Source: Gammaproteobacteria bacterium (lineage in GTDB: Bacteria; Pseudomonadota; Gammaproteobacteria; Steroidobacterales; GCA-2729495). From it: a DNA stretch of 64,000 nt. The translations under genes were made by a program, and so were the position numbers. Positions within the stretch are counted from its first letter, which is position 1; each line of letters opens with the position of its first letter. The stretch lies in NCBI GenBank assembly GCA_015709695.1, contig CP054183.1, positions 1,538,992 to 1,602,991 on the forward strand, read 5' to 3'. Below are positions 8,226 through 21,545 of the stretch, in pieces. The notes under the pieces are model-generated. The model was not told the origin of the DNA, did no database searches, and was given only the letters and a program-made list of their open reading frames with translations.

Positions 8226-8985
8226 CCGCGCGCGGCGCACGGTTGCCCGGCACCTGACCGGCCAGCGCCTCGGCGACATGCACGGCGCGCACCGACAGCC
8301 CGCGCCGCTGCAGGCGGCCCTCGAGGTGCAGCAGGCAGCCGAGGTCGCCGCCGACGAGGTAGTCCGCGCCGGTGGCCACCACGGCATCGAGCTTGCGGTC
8401 GGCGATGTTCGCGGAGACCGCTGGATACTTCACGCAGAACAGGCCGCCGAAGCCGCAGCACTCGGCGGCCTCGGTCGCGGGGAGTTCGCGCAGCTCCAGT
8501 CCCGGGATCCGCGACAGCAGCGCCCGCGGCTGGTCACGGATGCCGAGCTGGCGCAGGCCGGAGCAGGCATCGTGCCAGGTCACCGAGGCGTCCCAGCGCG
8601 GCAGGTCGTCCCGCAACGGCGCATGGCGCTCGAGGAAATCGCAAAGCTCGAACGTGCGTGCGGCCAGCTCCAGCGCAGCCACCTGCTCGGCCGAGCCGGC
8701 CGGGAACAGCCGCGGAACCTCGCGCAGGGTGGCGACGCAGGATCCCGACGGCGCCACGACGAAGTCGAAGCCCCGGAAGGCAGCCATCATGCGGCGCGCC
8801 AGCGCCGCGCAGCCCTCGCTGTCACCGCCGTTGAGCAAGGGCTGGCCGCAGCAGGTCTGCAGCGGCACGCTGACCTCGAACCCCGCGCGCCCGAGCAGGC
8901 CGACCGCAGCCTCGGCCACCGATGGCCGCATCGCATCCACGAGGCAGGTGACGAACAGCGCGACAGTGCGGGCGGGAGGCGTCAT
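8206..8985 (-). CDS. lutA: Lactate utilization (Fe-S)-binding protein A
   Basis: This 259-aa protein has two cysteine-rich CCG domains (QTCCGQPLLNGGD and ECCGFGGLFCVKYP), the signature of LutA/YkgE and of GlpC/HdrB-type proteins that bind an iron-sulfur or non-cubane cluster. VTCLVDAMRP near the N terminus is typical of LutA. It is the first gene of the lut operon, starts at ATG 8985 and is divergent from the N-acetyltransferase at 9103, so the operon promoter should lie in 8986-9102. Confidence 0.92.
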   Translation of the reverse strand: MTPPARTVALFVTCLVDAMRPSVAEAAVGLLGRAGFEVSVPLQTCCGQPLLNGGDSEGCAALARRMMAAFRGFDFVVAPSGSCVATLREVPRLFPAGSAEQVAALELAARTFELCDFLERHAPLRDDLPRWDASVTWHDACSGLRQLGIRDQPRALLSRIPGLELRELPATEAAECCGFGGLFCVKYPAVSANIADRKLDAVVATGADYLVGGDLGCLLHLEGRLQRRGLSVRAVHVAEALAGQVPGNRAPRADDSTSG

Positions 8986-9062
8986 GGTGCGGCTATCCTA
9001 AAGTATCGTGGGAGGATCGCGGGCGTCGGCACCGGGCTTTCACCGTTGACGGATTTCGGCTG

Positions 9063-9074
9063 TCTTGCGCAAGA
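9063..9074. promoter_or_regulatory. 12-bp palindrome in the lutA/NAT divergent region
   Basis: TCTTGCGCAAGA is a perfect 12-bp palindrome 29 nt before the arylamine N-acetyltransferase start and about 78 nt before lutA. Its position allows it to be an operator for either gene. It does not match a known LldR or PdhR site. Confidence 0.25.
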
Positions 9075-9102
9075 TGGGGGCCGGTCACCTCCAGGCCCTC
9101 CC

Positions 9103-9960
9103 ATGGCACCACAGCATCCGGACACGTTGCAGCTGCCGGACCTCACGGCATTCGACCTGGACGCCTACCTGGCCCGCATCGGCTACCAGGGCGAATGCCC
9201 GCCGACTCTGGCCACCCTGCGCGAGATCCAGTGGCGGCACATCAGCACGATCCCGTTCGAGAACCTTTCCTGTCTGGCCGATGAACCGGTGGCACTGGAC
9301 CTCGCGGCGCTGCAGGCCAAGATGATCCACGGCCCCCGCGGCGGCTACTGCTTCGAACACAACATCCTGTTCGCGGCAGCGCTGCAGCGCCTGGGCTTCG
9401 TGGTCACCGGGCTGGCGGCCCGCGTGCTGTGGAAGGCGCCGGCGGACAGCACGGGCCCGCGTACCCACATGCTGCTCAAGGTCGATCTGCCCGAGGGCAC
9501 GTATATCGCCGACACCGGCTTCGGCGGCGCCTCGCTGCCGGGCCCGCTGGAACTCGCCACGGGTCATGCCCAGGCAACGCCGATCGAGCCCTATCGCCTG
9601 CTGGCAAAGGCCGATCTCTTCCGGCTCGAAGTGGAGATGCGCGGGGAATGGCAGCCGGTCTACAGCTTCGACCTGCAGCCGCAGCAGTTCGTCGACTACG
9701 AGGTCGCCAGCTGGTTCGTCTCGGCGCACCCGACCTCGCGCTTCAGGCAGGTGCTGATGGTGGCGCGCCCGGCAGGCCGGCGCCGCCAGTCCCTCTTCAA
9801 TGCCGAACTCAAGCTGCACGACCCCGATGCCCGCAGCGAGCGCCGGCAGTTCGGCAGCGTGGCCGAACTGCGCCAGGTCCTGGCGGAGCTGTTCGGCATC
9901 GAGGCGCCGGCCGGCGCGAAGCTCGACGCGGCGCTGGAGCGGATCCTGACTGGCGCCTGA
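9103..9960 (+). CDS. Arylamine N-acetyltransferase
   Basis: This 285-aa protein has the NAT family catalytic triad: Cys83 in RGGYCFEHN, His in GPRTHMLLKVDL and Asp in YIADTGFGG. The flanking blocks HISTIPFENLS and FNAELKLHD are also typical. The enzyme acetylates arylamines and hydrazines with acetyl-CoA and belongs to xenobiotic or secondary metabolism. The frame is open far upstream, but ATG 9103 gives the expected length (260-290 aa). It stands alone between the lut operon and a convergent ArsC-like gene. Confidence 0.93.
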   Translation: MAPQHPDTLQLPDLTAFDLDAYLARIGYQGECPPTLATLREIQWRHISTIPFENLSCLADEPVALDLAALQAKMIHGPRGGYCFEHNILFAAALQRLGFVVTGLAARVLWKAPADSTGPRTHMLLKVDLPEGTYIADTGFGGASLPGPLELATGHAQATPIEPYRLLAKADLFRLEVEMRGEWQPVYSFDLQPQQFVDYEVASWFVSAHPTSRFRQVLMVARPAGRRRQSLFNAELKLHDPDARSERRQFGSVAELRQVLAELFGIEAPAGAKLDAALERILTGA

Positions 9961-10002
9961 GCGGCCGCTGTTCCCGGCGCCGGTCGCCACCGCTGCCGGC
10001 GG

Positions 10003-10365
10003 TCAGCCGCGTGCGGATGGCAGCAGCCGGCGAACGTTCTCCGGCGGACGACCGATGACGGCAGCCGCCTCTCCCACCACGATCGGCCGCTCGATCAGGA
10101 TGGGATGAGCGGCCATCGCCTCCAGCCACTCCGCATCGCCGAGGTCGCGCCCGGCATAGCGTTCGCGGAACACGGCCTCGCCCCTGCGCACCAGCTCGGC
10201 CGGCCGGATGCCGAGCTTGCCGACGATGTGCGCGAGCTCGGCCGCATCGGGCGGCGTCTTCAGGTACTCGACCACGCGGAGCGCCACGCCGCTGGCGCGC
10301 AGGATCTCCAGCGTCGCCCGGCTCTTGCTGCAGGCGGGATTGTGATAGATCGTTAGCATGGACAC
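10003..10365 (-). CDS. ArsC-family reductase (arsenate reductase-like, YfgD type)
   Basis: This 120-aa thioredoxin-fold protein has the ArsC signature YHNPACSKSRATLEIL (Cys11, the catalytic position, in NPACSKS), followed by VVEYLKTPP and an IERPIVV block near the C terminus, where the conserved Arg of glutaredoxin-coupled arsenate reductases lies. No arsR or arsB is nearby, so it may be a YfgD-type housekeeping reductase and not part of an arsenic operon. The start is ATG 10365 (or ATG 10359). It is divergent from the lyase at 10389 with only 23 nt between start codons. Confidence 0.88.
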   Translation of the reverse strand: MSMLTIYHNPACSKSRATLEILRASGVALRVVEYLKTPPDAAELAHIVGKLGIRPAELVRRGEAVFRERYAGRDLGDAEWLEAMAAHPILIERPIVVGEAAAVIGRPPENVRRLLPSARG

Positions 10366-10388
10366 AGGATACCGGTAACGTCGGGACC

Positions 10389-11281
10389 ATGAACACCAGC
10401 ACCATCCGCCCCCGCCGCTCGGCGCTCTACATGCCCGGCTCGAATGCCCGGGCGATGGACAAGGCGCGCGGCCTCGATGCCGACGTGCTCATCCTGGATC
10501 TAGAGGATGCCGTCGCCCCGCAGGCCAAGGCCGGAGCACGCGCGCAGGTCGCCGCGGCGCTGGCCGCGGGTGGCTACGACCGGCACGAGACCGTGGTGCG
10601 CATCAATGGCCTGGATACGCCCTGGGGTGCCGATGACCTGGCGGCCGTGGCCACCATGCAGGCCGACGCCGTGCTGCTGCCGAAGGTCGAGGATGGCCCG
10701 CAGCTGCGCGCGAGCATCCATCGCCTCGACCAGGCCGGTGGCGGGCACCTGCCTGTCTGGGTCATGGCCGAACTGCCGCAGGCCGTGCTGGCCGCGGACG
10801 CCATCGCCAGCCTGGCCCCGCGCGTGGCCGTGATCGTCATGGGCACGGCCGACCTCGGCCGGGCGCTGCGCCTGCCGGCTGACCCGACGCGGCTCGGCCT
10901 GCTGCCCGCGCTCGGCCAGTGCCTGCTGGCGGCCCGGGCCCGGGGTCTTGATATACTGGACGGCATCTTCACGGACCTCCGTGACGAGCCGGGATTCCGG
11001 GCGGCCTGCCGGCAGGGGAAGGCCCTCGGATTCGACGGCAAGACGCTGATTCATCCCTCCCAGGTTGCCACCGCCAACGAGACCTTCGGCGTGTCGGAGG
11101 CCGAGGCGGCGGCCGCGGCCCGGGTCGTGGCGGCCTGGGAGGCGGCGGATGCGGCGGGCCTGGGGATCGCCGTGCTGGACGGGCGCATGGTGGAGCGGCT
11201 GCACGCCGAGGAGGCGCGCCGCCAGATCGCCTTGCGCCAGCACTGCAGCGCCATGGCCCGGCAACAGGACAGGAACAGGGA

Positions 11282-11285
<4 letters not shown>
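10389..11285 (+). CDS. HpcH/HpaI-family CoA-ester lyase (CitE/CLYBL-like)
   Basis: This 298-aa TIM-barrel lyase starts [19 protein letters not shown] and continues with [24 protein letters not shown] and [12 protein letters not shown], the typical order of CitE, malyl-CoA lyase and citramalyl-CoA lyase. The conserved Glu/Asp residues that bind Mg are present (LEDAV, KVEDG). It cleaves a 3-hydroxyacyl-CoA such as (S)-citramalyl-CoA or malyl-CoA. Its TGA overlaps the ATG of the methylmalonyl-CoA mutase (ATGA), so the two are translationally coupled. The precise substrate cannot be read from sequence; a CLYBL-like role is discussed in findings. Confidence 0.85.
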
Positions 11286-13435
<2,150 letters not shown>

Positions 13436-13527
13436 GACATACGCGAACGGCAGCGTCGCGGTCCGGCCCGGTCCGGCACCCGCGTCCGGCCGGCCCGCGC
13501 GCAACCTGCAATCTGGAGTAGCAAGGC

Positions 13528-15060
<1,533 letters not shown>

Positions 15061-15091
15061 CCCGCGCTCTGCACCAGGGGCCGCATCGCAC

Positions 15092-17077
15092 ATGTTCAAG
15101 AAAATCCTCATCGCAAACCGCGGCGAAATCGCCTGCCGCATCATCCGCACCGCGCGCCGCATGGGCATCGGCACCGTGGCGGTGTACTCCGACGCCGACC
15201 GGCGTTCGCTCCACGTGCGCATGGCAGACGAGGCCGTGCACATCGGCCCTTCGCCGTCGGCACAGAGCTACCTGGTCGCGGAGCGCATCATCCAGGCCTG
15301 CAGGGACACCGGCGCCGAGGCCGTGCACCCCGGCTTCGGCTTCCTCTCCGAGCGGGCCACCTTCGCCGAGGCGCTGGCGGCGGCCGGCATCGTCTTCATC
15401 GGCCCCCGGCCGCACGCCATCACCAGCATGGGCGACAAGATCGCCTCCAAGCTGCTGGCGCAGAAGGCCGGCGTCACCACCATCCCGGGCTTCACCGGAG
15501 TCATCGAGGGAGCCGACCACGCGGTAGAGATCGCGCGCGGCATCGGCTACCCGGTGATGCTCAAGGCCTCGGCAGGTGGCGGCGGCAAGGGCATGCGCGT
15601 GGTGCGCAACGATGCCGAGTGCCGCGACGGCTTCCTGCGCGCCACCAACGAGGCGGTCGCCTCCTTCGGCGATGGCCGCGTGTTCGCCGAGAAGTTCATC
15701 GAGGACCCGCGCCACGTCGAGATCCAGGTGCTGGCCGACCAGCACGGGCATGTCATCTACCTGGGCGAGCGCGAATGCTCCATCCAGCGCCGGCACCAGA
15801 AGGTACTGGAGGAAGCCCCCTCGCCGCTGCTCGACGAGAAGACCCGCAGGGCGATGGGCGAGCAGGCCGTGGCGCTGGCGAAGGCCGTGGACTACTGCTC
15901 CGCCGGCACGGTGGAGTTCGTCACCGACCAGAACCGCAACTTCTACTTCCTGGAAATGAACACGCGCCTGCAGGTCGAGCATCCGGTGACCGAGATGGTC
16001 ACCGGCGTGGACCTCGTGGAACTCATGATCCGCGTGGCCGCCGGCGAGAAGCTGCCGCTCTCCCAGAAGGACGTGAAGCTCAAGGGCTGGGCACTGGAAG
16101 CGCGCGTCTATGCCGAGGATCCGTTCCGCAATTTCCTGCCCTCGACCGGCCGCCTGGTGCGCTGCCGGCCGCCGCAGGCCGGCGATGCCGTGCGCATCGA
16201 CACCGGCATCGAGGAAGGCAGCGAAGTGTCGATGTTCTACGACCCGATGATCGCCAAGCTGGTCACCTGGGGCGAAACCCGCGCCCAGGCCATCGACCGC
16301 ATGCAGGACGCGCTCGATGCGTACTACATCCGCGGCGTGTCGCACAACATCGGTTTCCTCAACGCGGTGCTGTCGAAGGAGCGCTTCCGCCAGGGCCGGC
16401 TCAGCACCGGCTTCATCGCCGAGGAGTATCCGGACGGCTTCAGCGCCGCCGACGTGCCGCAGGCCGATCCCGGCCTGCTGATCGCGGTGGCGGCCAGCGT
16501 GCACCGCCGCTTCATGGACCGTGCCGCACGGCTCTCCGGCCAGCTGCCGAGCCACGAGCGCGTGGTCGGCGATGCCTTCGTCGTCATCGTCAACCGCATC
16601 CACCATGCGGTGACGGTGCAGGCCATCCCGGGTGGCTGCCGGGTGCGGGTCGGCACCACGGACTACGAGGTCATCAGCGACTGGCAGATGGGCCAGCCGC
16701 TGATGCGCGGCAGCGTCAATGGCGAGGCCATCTGCATCCAGGTCGACCGCGTCGGCATCCGCTACCGGCTCACGCGGCGCGGCTCGCAGGTCGACGCGCT
16801 GGTGGTCACGCCGTCCACGGCGGCCGTCGAAGCGCTTATGCTGGAGAAGCAGCCGCCGGACCTGTCGAAGTTCCTGCTCTCGCCCATGCCGGGGCTGCTG
16901 AAACGGCTGGCGGTCAAGGTCGGCGACGAGATCAAGGCCGGCGAGGAGCTCGCGGTGGTCGAGGCCATGAAGATGGAGAACAGCCTGCGCGCCACCGACG
17001 ACGTGAAAGTCGGCAAGATCCTCGCCACCGAGGGCCAGAGCCTCGCGGTGGACCAGCCGATCCTGGCCTTCGACTAG
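15092..17077 (+). CDS. pccA: Propionyl-CoA carboxylase alpha subunit (biotin carboxylase + BCCP)
   Basis: This 661-aa protein starts MFKKILIANRGEIACRI, the hallmark of biotin carboxylases. An ATP-grasp domain follows (GGGGKGMRVV, HVEIQVLAD, EMNTRLQVEHPVTE), then a linker/BT domain, and finally a biotinyl domain with EAMKMEN (biotinylated Lys627). It carboxylates its own biotin using ATP and bicarbonate and works with PccB. It is 31 nt downstream of pccB in the same operon. It needs biotin, which links it to the bio genes at 45-48 kb. Confidence 0.95.
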   Translation: MFKKILIANRGEIACRIIRTARRMGIGTVAVYSDADRRSLHVRMADEAVHIGPSPSAQSYLVAERIIQACRDTGAEAVHPGFGFLSERATFAEALAAAGIVFIGPRPHAITSMGDKIASKLLAQKAGVTTIPGFTGVIEGADHAVEIARGIGYPVMLKASAGGGGKGMRVVRNDAECRDGFLRATNEAVASFGDGRVFAEKFIEDPRHVEIQVLADQHGHVIYLGERECSIQRRHQKVLEEAPSPLLDEKTRRAMGEQAVALAKAVDYCSAGTVEFVTDQNRNFYFLEMNTRLQVEHPVTEMVTGVDLVELMIRVAAGEKLPLSQKDVKLKGWALEARVYAEDPFRNFLPSTGRLVRCRPPQAGDAVRIDTGIEEGSEVSMFYDPMIAKLVTWGETRAQAIDRMQDALDAYYIRGVSHNIGFLNAVLSKERFRQGRLSTGFIAEEYPDGFSAADVPQADPGLLIAVAASVHRRFMDRAARLSGQLPSHERVVGDAFVVIVNRIHHAVTVQAIPGGCRVRVGTTDYEVISDWQMGQPLMRGSVNGEAICIQVDRVGIRYRLTRRGSQVDALVVTPSTAAVEALMLEKQPPDLSKFLLSPMPGLLKRLAVKVGDEIKAGEELAVVEAMKMENSLRATDDVKVGKILATEGQSLAVDQPILAFD

Positions 17078-17097
17078 GCCGGCGGCCCCACGTCCGC

Positions 17098-18105
17098 ATG
17101 AGCGCCCGGCGCGCACTGAACCCTGACGAGCTCGCCGGACAGGTCCGCGCCGGTGACCGCCGGGCGCTGGCGCGCGCCATTACCCTGGTGGAATCGGCGC
17201 GGCGCGAGGACCAGGGGCCGGCCAACCGGCTGCTCGAGCTGCTGGCACCCCATGCCGGGCGCTCCATCCGCATCGGCGTGAGCGGCGTGCCGGGGGTGGG
17301 CAAGTCGACCTTCATCGAGGCGCTCGGCAACCATGTCATCGACCAGGGCCACAAGGTCGCGGTGCTGGCGGTGGATCCCTCCTCGGCCATCAGCGGCGGC
17401 TCGATCCTCGGCGACAAGACGCGCATGGAGACGCTCGGGCGCCGCCTCGAGGCCTTCATCCGCCCCTCTCCCGCCGGCCGCACGCTTGGCGGCGTCACCC
17501 GCCACAGCCGCGAGGCGATGCTGGTGAGCGAGGCCGCCGGCTTCGACGTGATCCTGGTGGAAACCGTCGGCGTCGGCCAGTCGGAGACCGCGGTGGCGGA
17601 GATGACCGACATGTTCGTGCTGCTGCTGCTGCCCGGTGGCGGCGACGAACTGCAGGGCATCAAGCGCGGCATCATGGAGCGCGCCGACCTGGTGCTGGTC
17701 AACAAGTGCGACGGCGACCTGCAGGCCGCCGCCGAGCGCGCCGCCACCGATTACCGCAACGCGCTGCGCCTGCTGCAGCGGCGCGCCGCGGCCTGGCAGG
17801 TACCGGTGCAGGCCTGCTCCGCGCGCGACGGCGCGGGCATCGCCGCGGCCTGGGACGCCATCGGCCGCTTCCGTGTCGCGGTCACCGCCAGCGGCGACTT
17901 CGCCGCCAACCGCGCCAGCCAGGCCCGCGCCTGGCTGTGGAGCGAGATGGCGGAAACCCTCATCGATGCCCTGCGCGCCGACCGCGGCATGCAGGGCCGG
18001 CTCGATGCCATCGAGGCTGCCGTGGCCGCGGGAACGGCCGCACCACGGGTCGCCGCCGCGGAACTCGTCGACATCTTCCTCAAGTCCGGAAAGGCTGCAT
18101 CGTGA
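17098..18105 (+). CDS. meaB: Methylmalonyl-CoA mutase-associated GTPase MeaB
   Basis: This 335-aa G3E-type GTPase has the P loop GVPGVGKST (residues 63-71), LAVDPSSAISGGSILGDKTRM, VETVGVGQSE and LVNKCDGD (base recognition). MeaB loads adenosylcobalamin onto the mutase and protects or reactivates it. ATG 17098 is selected as start: it lies 20 nt after pccA and gives the usual MeaB length, whereas the open frame continues upstream through pccA. Its TGA overlaps the GTG of the epimerase gene (GTGA). Confidence 0.95.
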   Translation: MSARRALNPDELAGQVRAGDRRALARAITLVESARREDQGPANRLLELLAPHAGRSIRIGVSGVPGVGKSTFIEALGNHVIDQGHKVAVLAVDPSSAISGGSILGDKTRMETLGRRLEAFIRPSPAGRTLGGVTRHSREAMLVSEAAGFDVILVETVGVGQSETAVAEMTDMFVLLLLPGGGDELQGIKRGIMERADLVLVNKCDGDLQAAAERAATDYRNALRLLQRRAAAWQVPVQACSARDGAGIAAAWDAIGRFRVAVTASGDFAANRASQARAWLWSEMAETLIDALRADRGMQGRLDAIEAAVAAGTAAPRVAAAELVDIFLKSGKAAS

Positions 18106-18506
18106 TCGGCAAGCTCAACCACGTCGCCATCGTCGTCCCCGACCTGGAGGCCGCCACGGCCCTGTACCGCGACACCCTCGGCGCGCGCGTCTCCGCGCCG
18201 CTGCCGCTGCCCGCGCACGGCGTCACCACGGTGTTCGTCGAGCTGCCGAATACCAAGATCGAGCTGCTGCACCCGCTGGGCGAGGCCTCGCCCATCGGCC
18301 GGTTCCTCGAGGCGAATCCCTCGGGCGGCATCCACCACCTCTGCTACGAGGTCGCCGACATCCTCGCGGCGCGTGACCAGTTGCGTGCCGCCGGTGCCCG
18401 CGTGCTGGGCGATGGCGAGCCGCGGACCGGCGCACACGGCAAGCCGGTGCTGTTCCTGCATCCGAAGGATTTCTGCGGCACGCTGCTCGAACTCGAGCAG
18501 GCCTGA
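18102..18506 (+). CDS. mce: Methylmalonyl-CoA epimerase
   Basis: This 134-aa VOC/glyoxalase-fold protein has metal ligands at the expected places: His in KLNHVAIVV, His in GGIHHLCYEV and Glu in TLLELEQ. PNTKIELLHP and HPKDFCGTLLELE are typical of the family. It interconverts (S)- and (R)-methylmalonyl-CoA, joining the carboxylase to the mutase and completing the pathway. The start is GTG 18102, overlapping the meaB stop codon. It is the last gene of the operon. Confidence 0.93.
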   Translation: MIGKLNHVAIVVPDLEAATALYRDTLGARVSAPLPLPAHGVTTVFVELPNTKIELLHPLGEASPIGRFLEANPSGGIHHLCYEVADILAARDQLRAAGARVLGDGEPRTGAHGKPVLFLHPKDFCGTLLELEQA

Positions 18507-18554
18507 TAGACTCGATTCCGCCACCCCCGCCACCGGCCAGTCACCACGCGACCT

Positions 18555-18582
18555 GGCACCGCGGGATCCCGGCCGGGGTGCC
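18555..18582 (+). terminator. Possible hairpin terminator after the propionyl-CoA operon
   Basis: GGCACC and GGTGCC arms enclose an inner CGGGATCCCG palindrome, about 50 nt past the epimerase stop and before mrpA. No U tract follows, so it is a candidate only; this 147-nt gap would also hold the mrp promoter. Confidence 0.3.
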
Positions 18583-18653
18583 GCACATGTCGGACTGTCG
18601 ACCGGGCCACCCGGGCTGCAGCCGCGCCTGACCCGCAAAGGAGCCCGTGACGG

Positions 18654-21545
18654 ATGCCGGCATCGCTGCTGCTGCCACTGATCCTTGCGCTGCCGGCCGC
18701 CGGCGCCGTCGGCGCACTGCTGTTCCGCGTCAACGCACGCAATGCCGAGGCCTGGCTGGCCGCCATCTGCTCGCTCGCGGCCTTCCTGCTGCTGCTCGGC
18801 TGCTATCCGCAGCTGGCGCGCGGCGAAACACTGCGCCTGACGCTCGAGTGGCTGCCCGCGCTGGGGCTGGCATTCGCGCTGCGCATGGACGGCTTTGCCT
18901 GGATGTTCTCGCTGATCATCACCGGCATCGGCCTGCTGGTGGTGATCTACGCCCGCTACTACATGTCGCCGCGGGATCCGGTGCCGCGCTTCTTCGCCTT
19001 CTTCCTGTCCTTCATGGCCAGCATGCTCGGCGTGGTGCTGTCGGGCAACCTGGTGCAGCTGGTGCTGTTCTGGGAGCTGACCAGCCTGTCCTCCTTCATG
19101 CTCATCGGCTACTGGCACCACAACCCCGCGGCACGCAATGGCGCGCGCATGGCGCTGCTGGTGACCGGCAGCGGCGGCCTGGCACTGTTCGCCGGCGTGC
19201 TGCTCATCGGCCGCATGGTCGGCAGCTACGACCTCGACGTGGTGCTCGCCGCCGGCGACCTCGTCCGCGGGCACGCGCTGTACCTGCCTGCGCTGCTGCT
19301 GGTCGTGGCCGGCGCGCTCACCAAGAGCGCGCAGTTTCCCTGGCATTTCTGGCTGCCGCAGGCGATGGTGGCGCCGACGCCGGTATCCGCGTACCTGCAC
19401 TCCGCGGCGATGGTCAAGCTCGGCGTCTTCCTGCTGGTACGGCTGTGGCCCGTGCTGGCGGGCACCGATGCCTGGATGCTGAGTGTCGGCCTCGCCGGCC
19501 TGGTGACCTTCGTGCTGGGTGCGTTCATCGCCATTTTCCAGCAGGACCTGAAGGGCCTGCTGGCGTATTCGACCATCAGCCACCTCGGGCTGATCACCGC
19601 GCTGCTCGGCCTGAACAGCCCGCTGGCAACCGTGGCCGCCATCTTCCACATCCTCAACCATGCGACCTTCAAGGCCTCGCTGTTCATGGCGGTGGGTGTC
19701 ATCGACCATGAAGCCGGCACCCGCGATATCCGCCGGCTGTCGGGCCTGGTGCGCTACATGCCGATCACCGCCACGGCCGCCATGGTGGCAGCCGCGGCCA
19801 TGGCCGGTGTGCCGCTGCTCAACGGCTTCCTGTCGAAGGAGATGTTCTTCTCCGCATCGCTGGGCGTCAGCGGGCCCGTACCGCTGGTCGACCGCGCCCT
19901 GCCGTACGTGGCGATCGCCGCCGGCGCCTTCGGCGTCGCCTACTCGCTGCGCTTCATCATCGGTGCCTTCTTCGGGCCGGATCCGCTCGACCTGCCGCGC
20001 CAGCCACGCGAACCGCCGCGCTGGATGCGCTTTCCGATCGAGCTGCTGGTGCTGGCCTGCGTGCTGGTCGGCGTCATGCCGGGCATCACCGTGCGGCCAC
20101 TGCTCGACATCGCGGTGCCGGCCGTGCTCGGCGGCGACACCCCGGCCTACCGCATCGCGGTCTGGCATGGCTTCAGCCTGCCGTTCGCCATGAGCCTGGC
20201 CGCGCTGGCGGGCGGTGCCCTGCTCTACCGGCTGCTGCGCGCCCGCCTGGAGGCCGGGGAGGAAGGCATCCCGCTGCTGCCACCGGTCGATGGCCGGGTG
20301 GTGTTCGAGCGCACGCTGGAGCTGACGCGTCGCGCCGCCGGCCGGCTCGAGGGCTGGCTGAACCCGCAGCGCCTGCAGCCGCAGCTGCGCTGGATGGTTG
20401 CCGCCGCGGTCGTCGCCGCGGCGGTTCCCGCCTGGCGCGGCAGCCTCGCCGGCGGCGGCCTGGCGGCACCCTCGCAGGCCGCGCCAGCCGACTGGCTCTT
20501 CGGCCTGGCCTGGGTGGTGGGGGGCGGCTGTGCGCTGGTCGCCGCCCAGCAGGCGAAGTTCCACCGGCTGGCTGCACTGATGCTGGCCGGGGGTGCCGGA
20601 CTGGTCACCTGCATGACCTTCATCTGGTTCTCCGCGCCGGACCTGGCGCTGACGCAGTTCCTGGTGGAGATCGTCACCACGGTGATGCTGCTGCTCGGGC
20701 TGCGCTGGCTGCCCCGGCGCATCCCGTTCGCCGCGACCCGCGCCGGCGCGCTGGCGGCGCTGCCCAGGCGCAGTCTGGACCTGCTGCTGGCCATCGCCGC
20801 GGGCGGTGGCCTGGCACTGTTGTCGTACCTGGCGATGAGCCAGGCACCGGTGGAGCGCATCTCCCGGTTCTTCGTGGCGCACGCCTTCGACAGGGGTGGC
20901 GGCACCAATGTCGTCAACGTGATCCTGGTCGACTTCCGCGGCTTCGATACCCTCGGCGAGATCACCGTGCTGGCGGTCGCCGGCCTGGCGCTGTATTCGC
21001 TGCTGCGACGCTTCCGGCCGGCGCCCGAGAGCACCCGGCCGCCGCCGCAGCAGGGCCTCCCGGAAGCGGACCTGGAGCGGGAGATGCAGGTGCCGGCGGT
21101 GATCATGCGGCTGATGCTGCCGGTGTCCGTGGTACTCGCGCTGTACTTCCTGCTCCGCGGCCACAACCAGCCGGGTGGCGGCTTCGTCGCCGGGCTGACG
21201 CTGGCCATCGGCATCAGCCTCCAGGCCATGGCGGGTGGCACCCGCTGGCTCGAGGCGCGCCTGAGGATACGGCCGCTGCAGTGGATGGGCCTGGGCCTGC
21301 TGCTGGCCGTGGCCACCGGCGCCGGCTCCTGGTGGTTCGCGCGGCCGTTTCTCGCCTCGGGGGTCTGGCACGCTGACCTGCCCTGGCTGGGCGAACTGCA
21401 CCTGCCGAGCGCGGTGCTGTTCGACCTCGGGGTGTTCCTCCTCGTCCTGGGAGTGACGATCCTCATGCTGATCACGCTCGCCCACCAGTCGGTGCGCGGC
21501 GAACGCCAGGCGCGCCAGCTGGAACCCTCGCCATGGCAGAGCTGA
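18654..21545 (+). CDS. mrpA: Mrp Na+(K+)/H+ antiporter, fused subunits A and B
   Basis: This 963-aa polytopic membrane protein has a NuoL-like antiporter part (FWELTSLSSFMLIGYW at about residue 140; HFWLPQAMVAPTPVSAYLHS at about 240) and then the MrpA-specific C-terminal region (PDLALTQFLVEIVTTVMLLL). From about residue 811 it carries an MrpB-like domain (VIMRLMLPVSVVLALYFLLR and HNQPGGGFVAGL). The A-B fusion is known in proteobacterial Mrp/Pha systems. ATG 18654 is preceded by AAAGGAG. It is the first gene of a tightly overlapped operon A/B-C-D-E-F-G and works in the inner membrane in pH and monovalent cation homeostasis. Confidence 0.93.
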   Translation: MPASLLLPLILALPAAGAVGALLFRVNARNAEAWLAAICSLAAFLLLLGCYPQLARGETLRLTLEWLPALGLAFALRMDGFAWMFSLIITGIGLLVVIYARYYMSPRDPVPRFFAFFLSFMASMLGVVLSGNLVQLVLFWELTSLSSFMLIGYWHHNPAARNGARMALLVTGSGGLALFAGVLLIGRMVGSYDLDVVLAAGDLVRGHALYLPALLLVVAGALTKSAQFPWHFWLPQAMVAPTPVSAYLHSAAMVKLGVFLLVRLWPVLAGTDAWMLSVGLAGLVTFVLGAFIAIFQQDLKGLLAYSTISHLGLITALLGLNSPLATVAAIFHILNHATFKASLFMAVGVIDHEAGTRDIRRLSGLVRYMPITATAAMVAAAAMAGVPLLNGFLSKEMFFSASLGVSGPVPLVDRALPYVAIAAGAFGVAYSLRFIIGAFFGPDPLDLPRQPREPPRWMRFPIELLVLACVLVGVMPGITVRPLLDIAVPAVLGGDTPAYRIAVWHGFSLPFAMSLAALAGGALLYRLLRARLEAGEEGIPLLPPVDGRVVFERTLELTRRAAGRLEGWLNPQRLQPQLRWMVAAAVVAAAVPAWRGSLAGGGLAAPSQAAPADWLFGLAWVVGGGCALVAAQQAKFHRLAALMLAGGAGLVTCMTFIWFSAPDLALTQFLVEIVTTVMLLLGLRWLPRRIPFAATRAGALAALPRRSLDLLLAIAAGGGLALLSYLAMSQAPVERISRFFVAHAFDRGGGTNVVNVILVDFRGFDTLGEITVLAVAGLALYSLLRRFRPAPESTRPPPQQGLPEADLEREMQVPAVIMRLMLPVSVVLALYFLLRGHNQPGGGFVAGLTLAIGISLQAMAGGTRWLEARLRIRPLQWMGLGLLLAVATGAGSWWFARPFLASGVWHADLPWLGELHLPSAVLFDLGVFLLVLGVTILMLITLAHQSVRGERQARQLEPSPWQS

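Noticed and set aside
8125-9102. N-terminal 326 codons ahead of the arylamine N-acetyltransferase in the same frame
   Set aside because: They are antisense to lutB and lutA and have no similarity; the normal start at 9103 gives the full family length.
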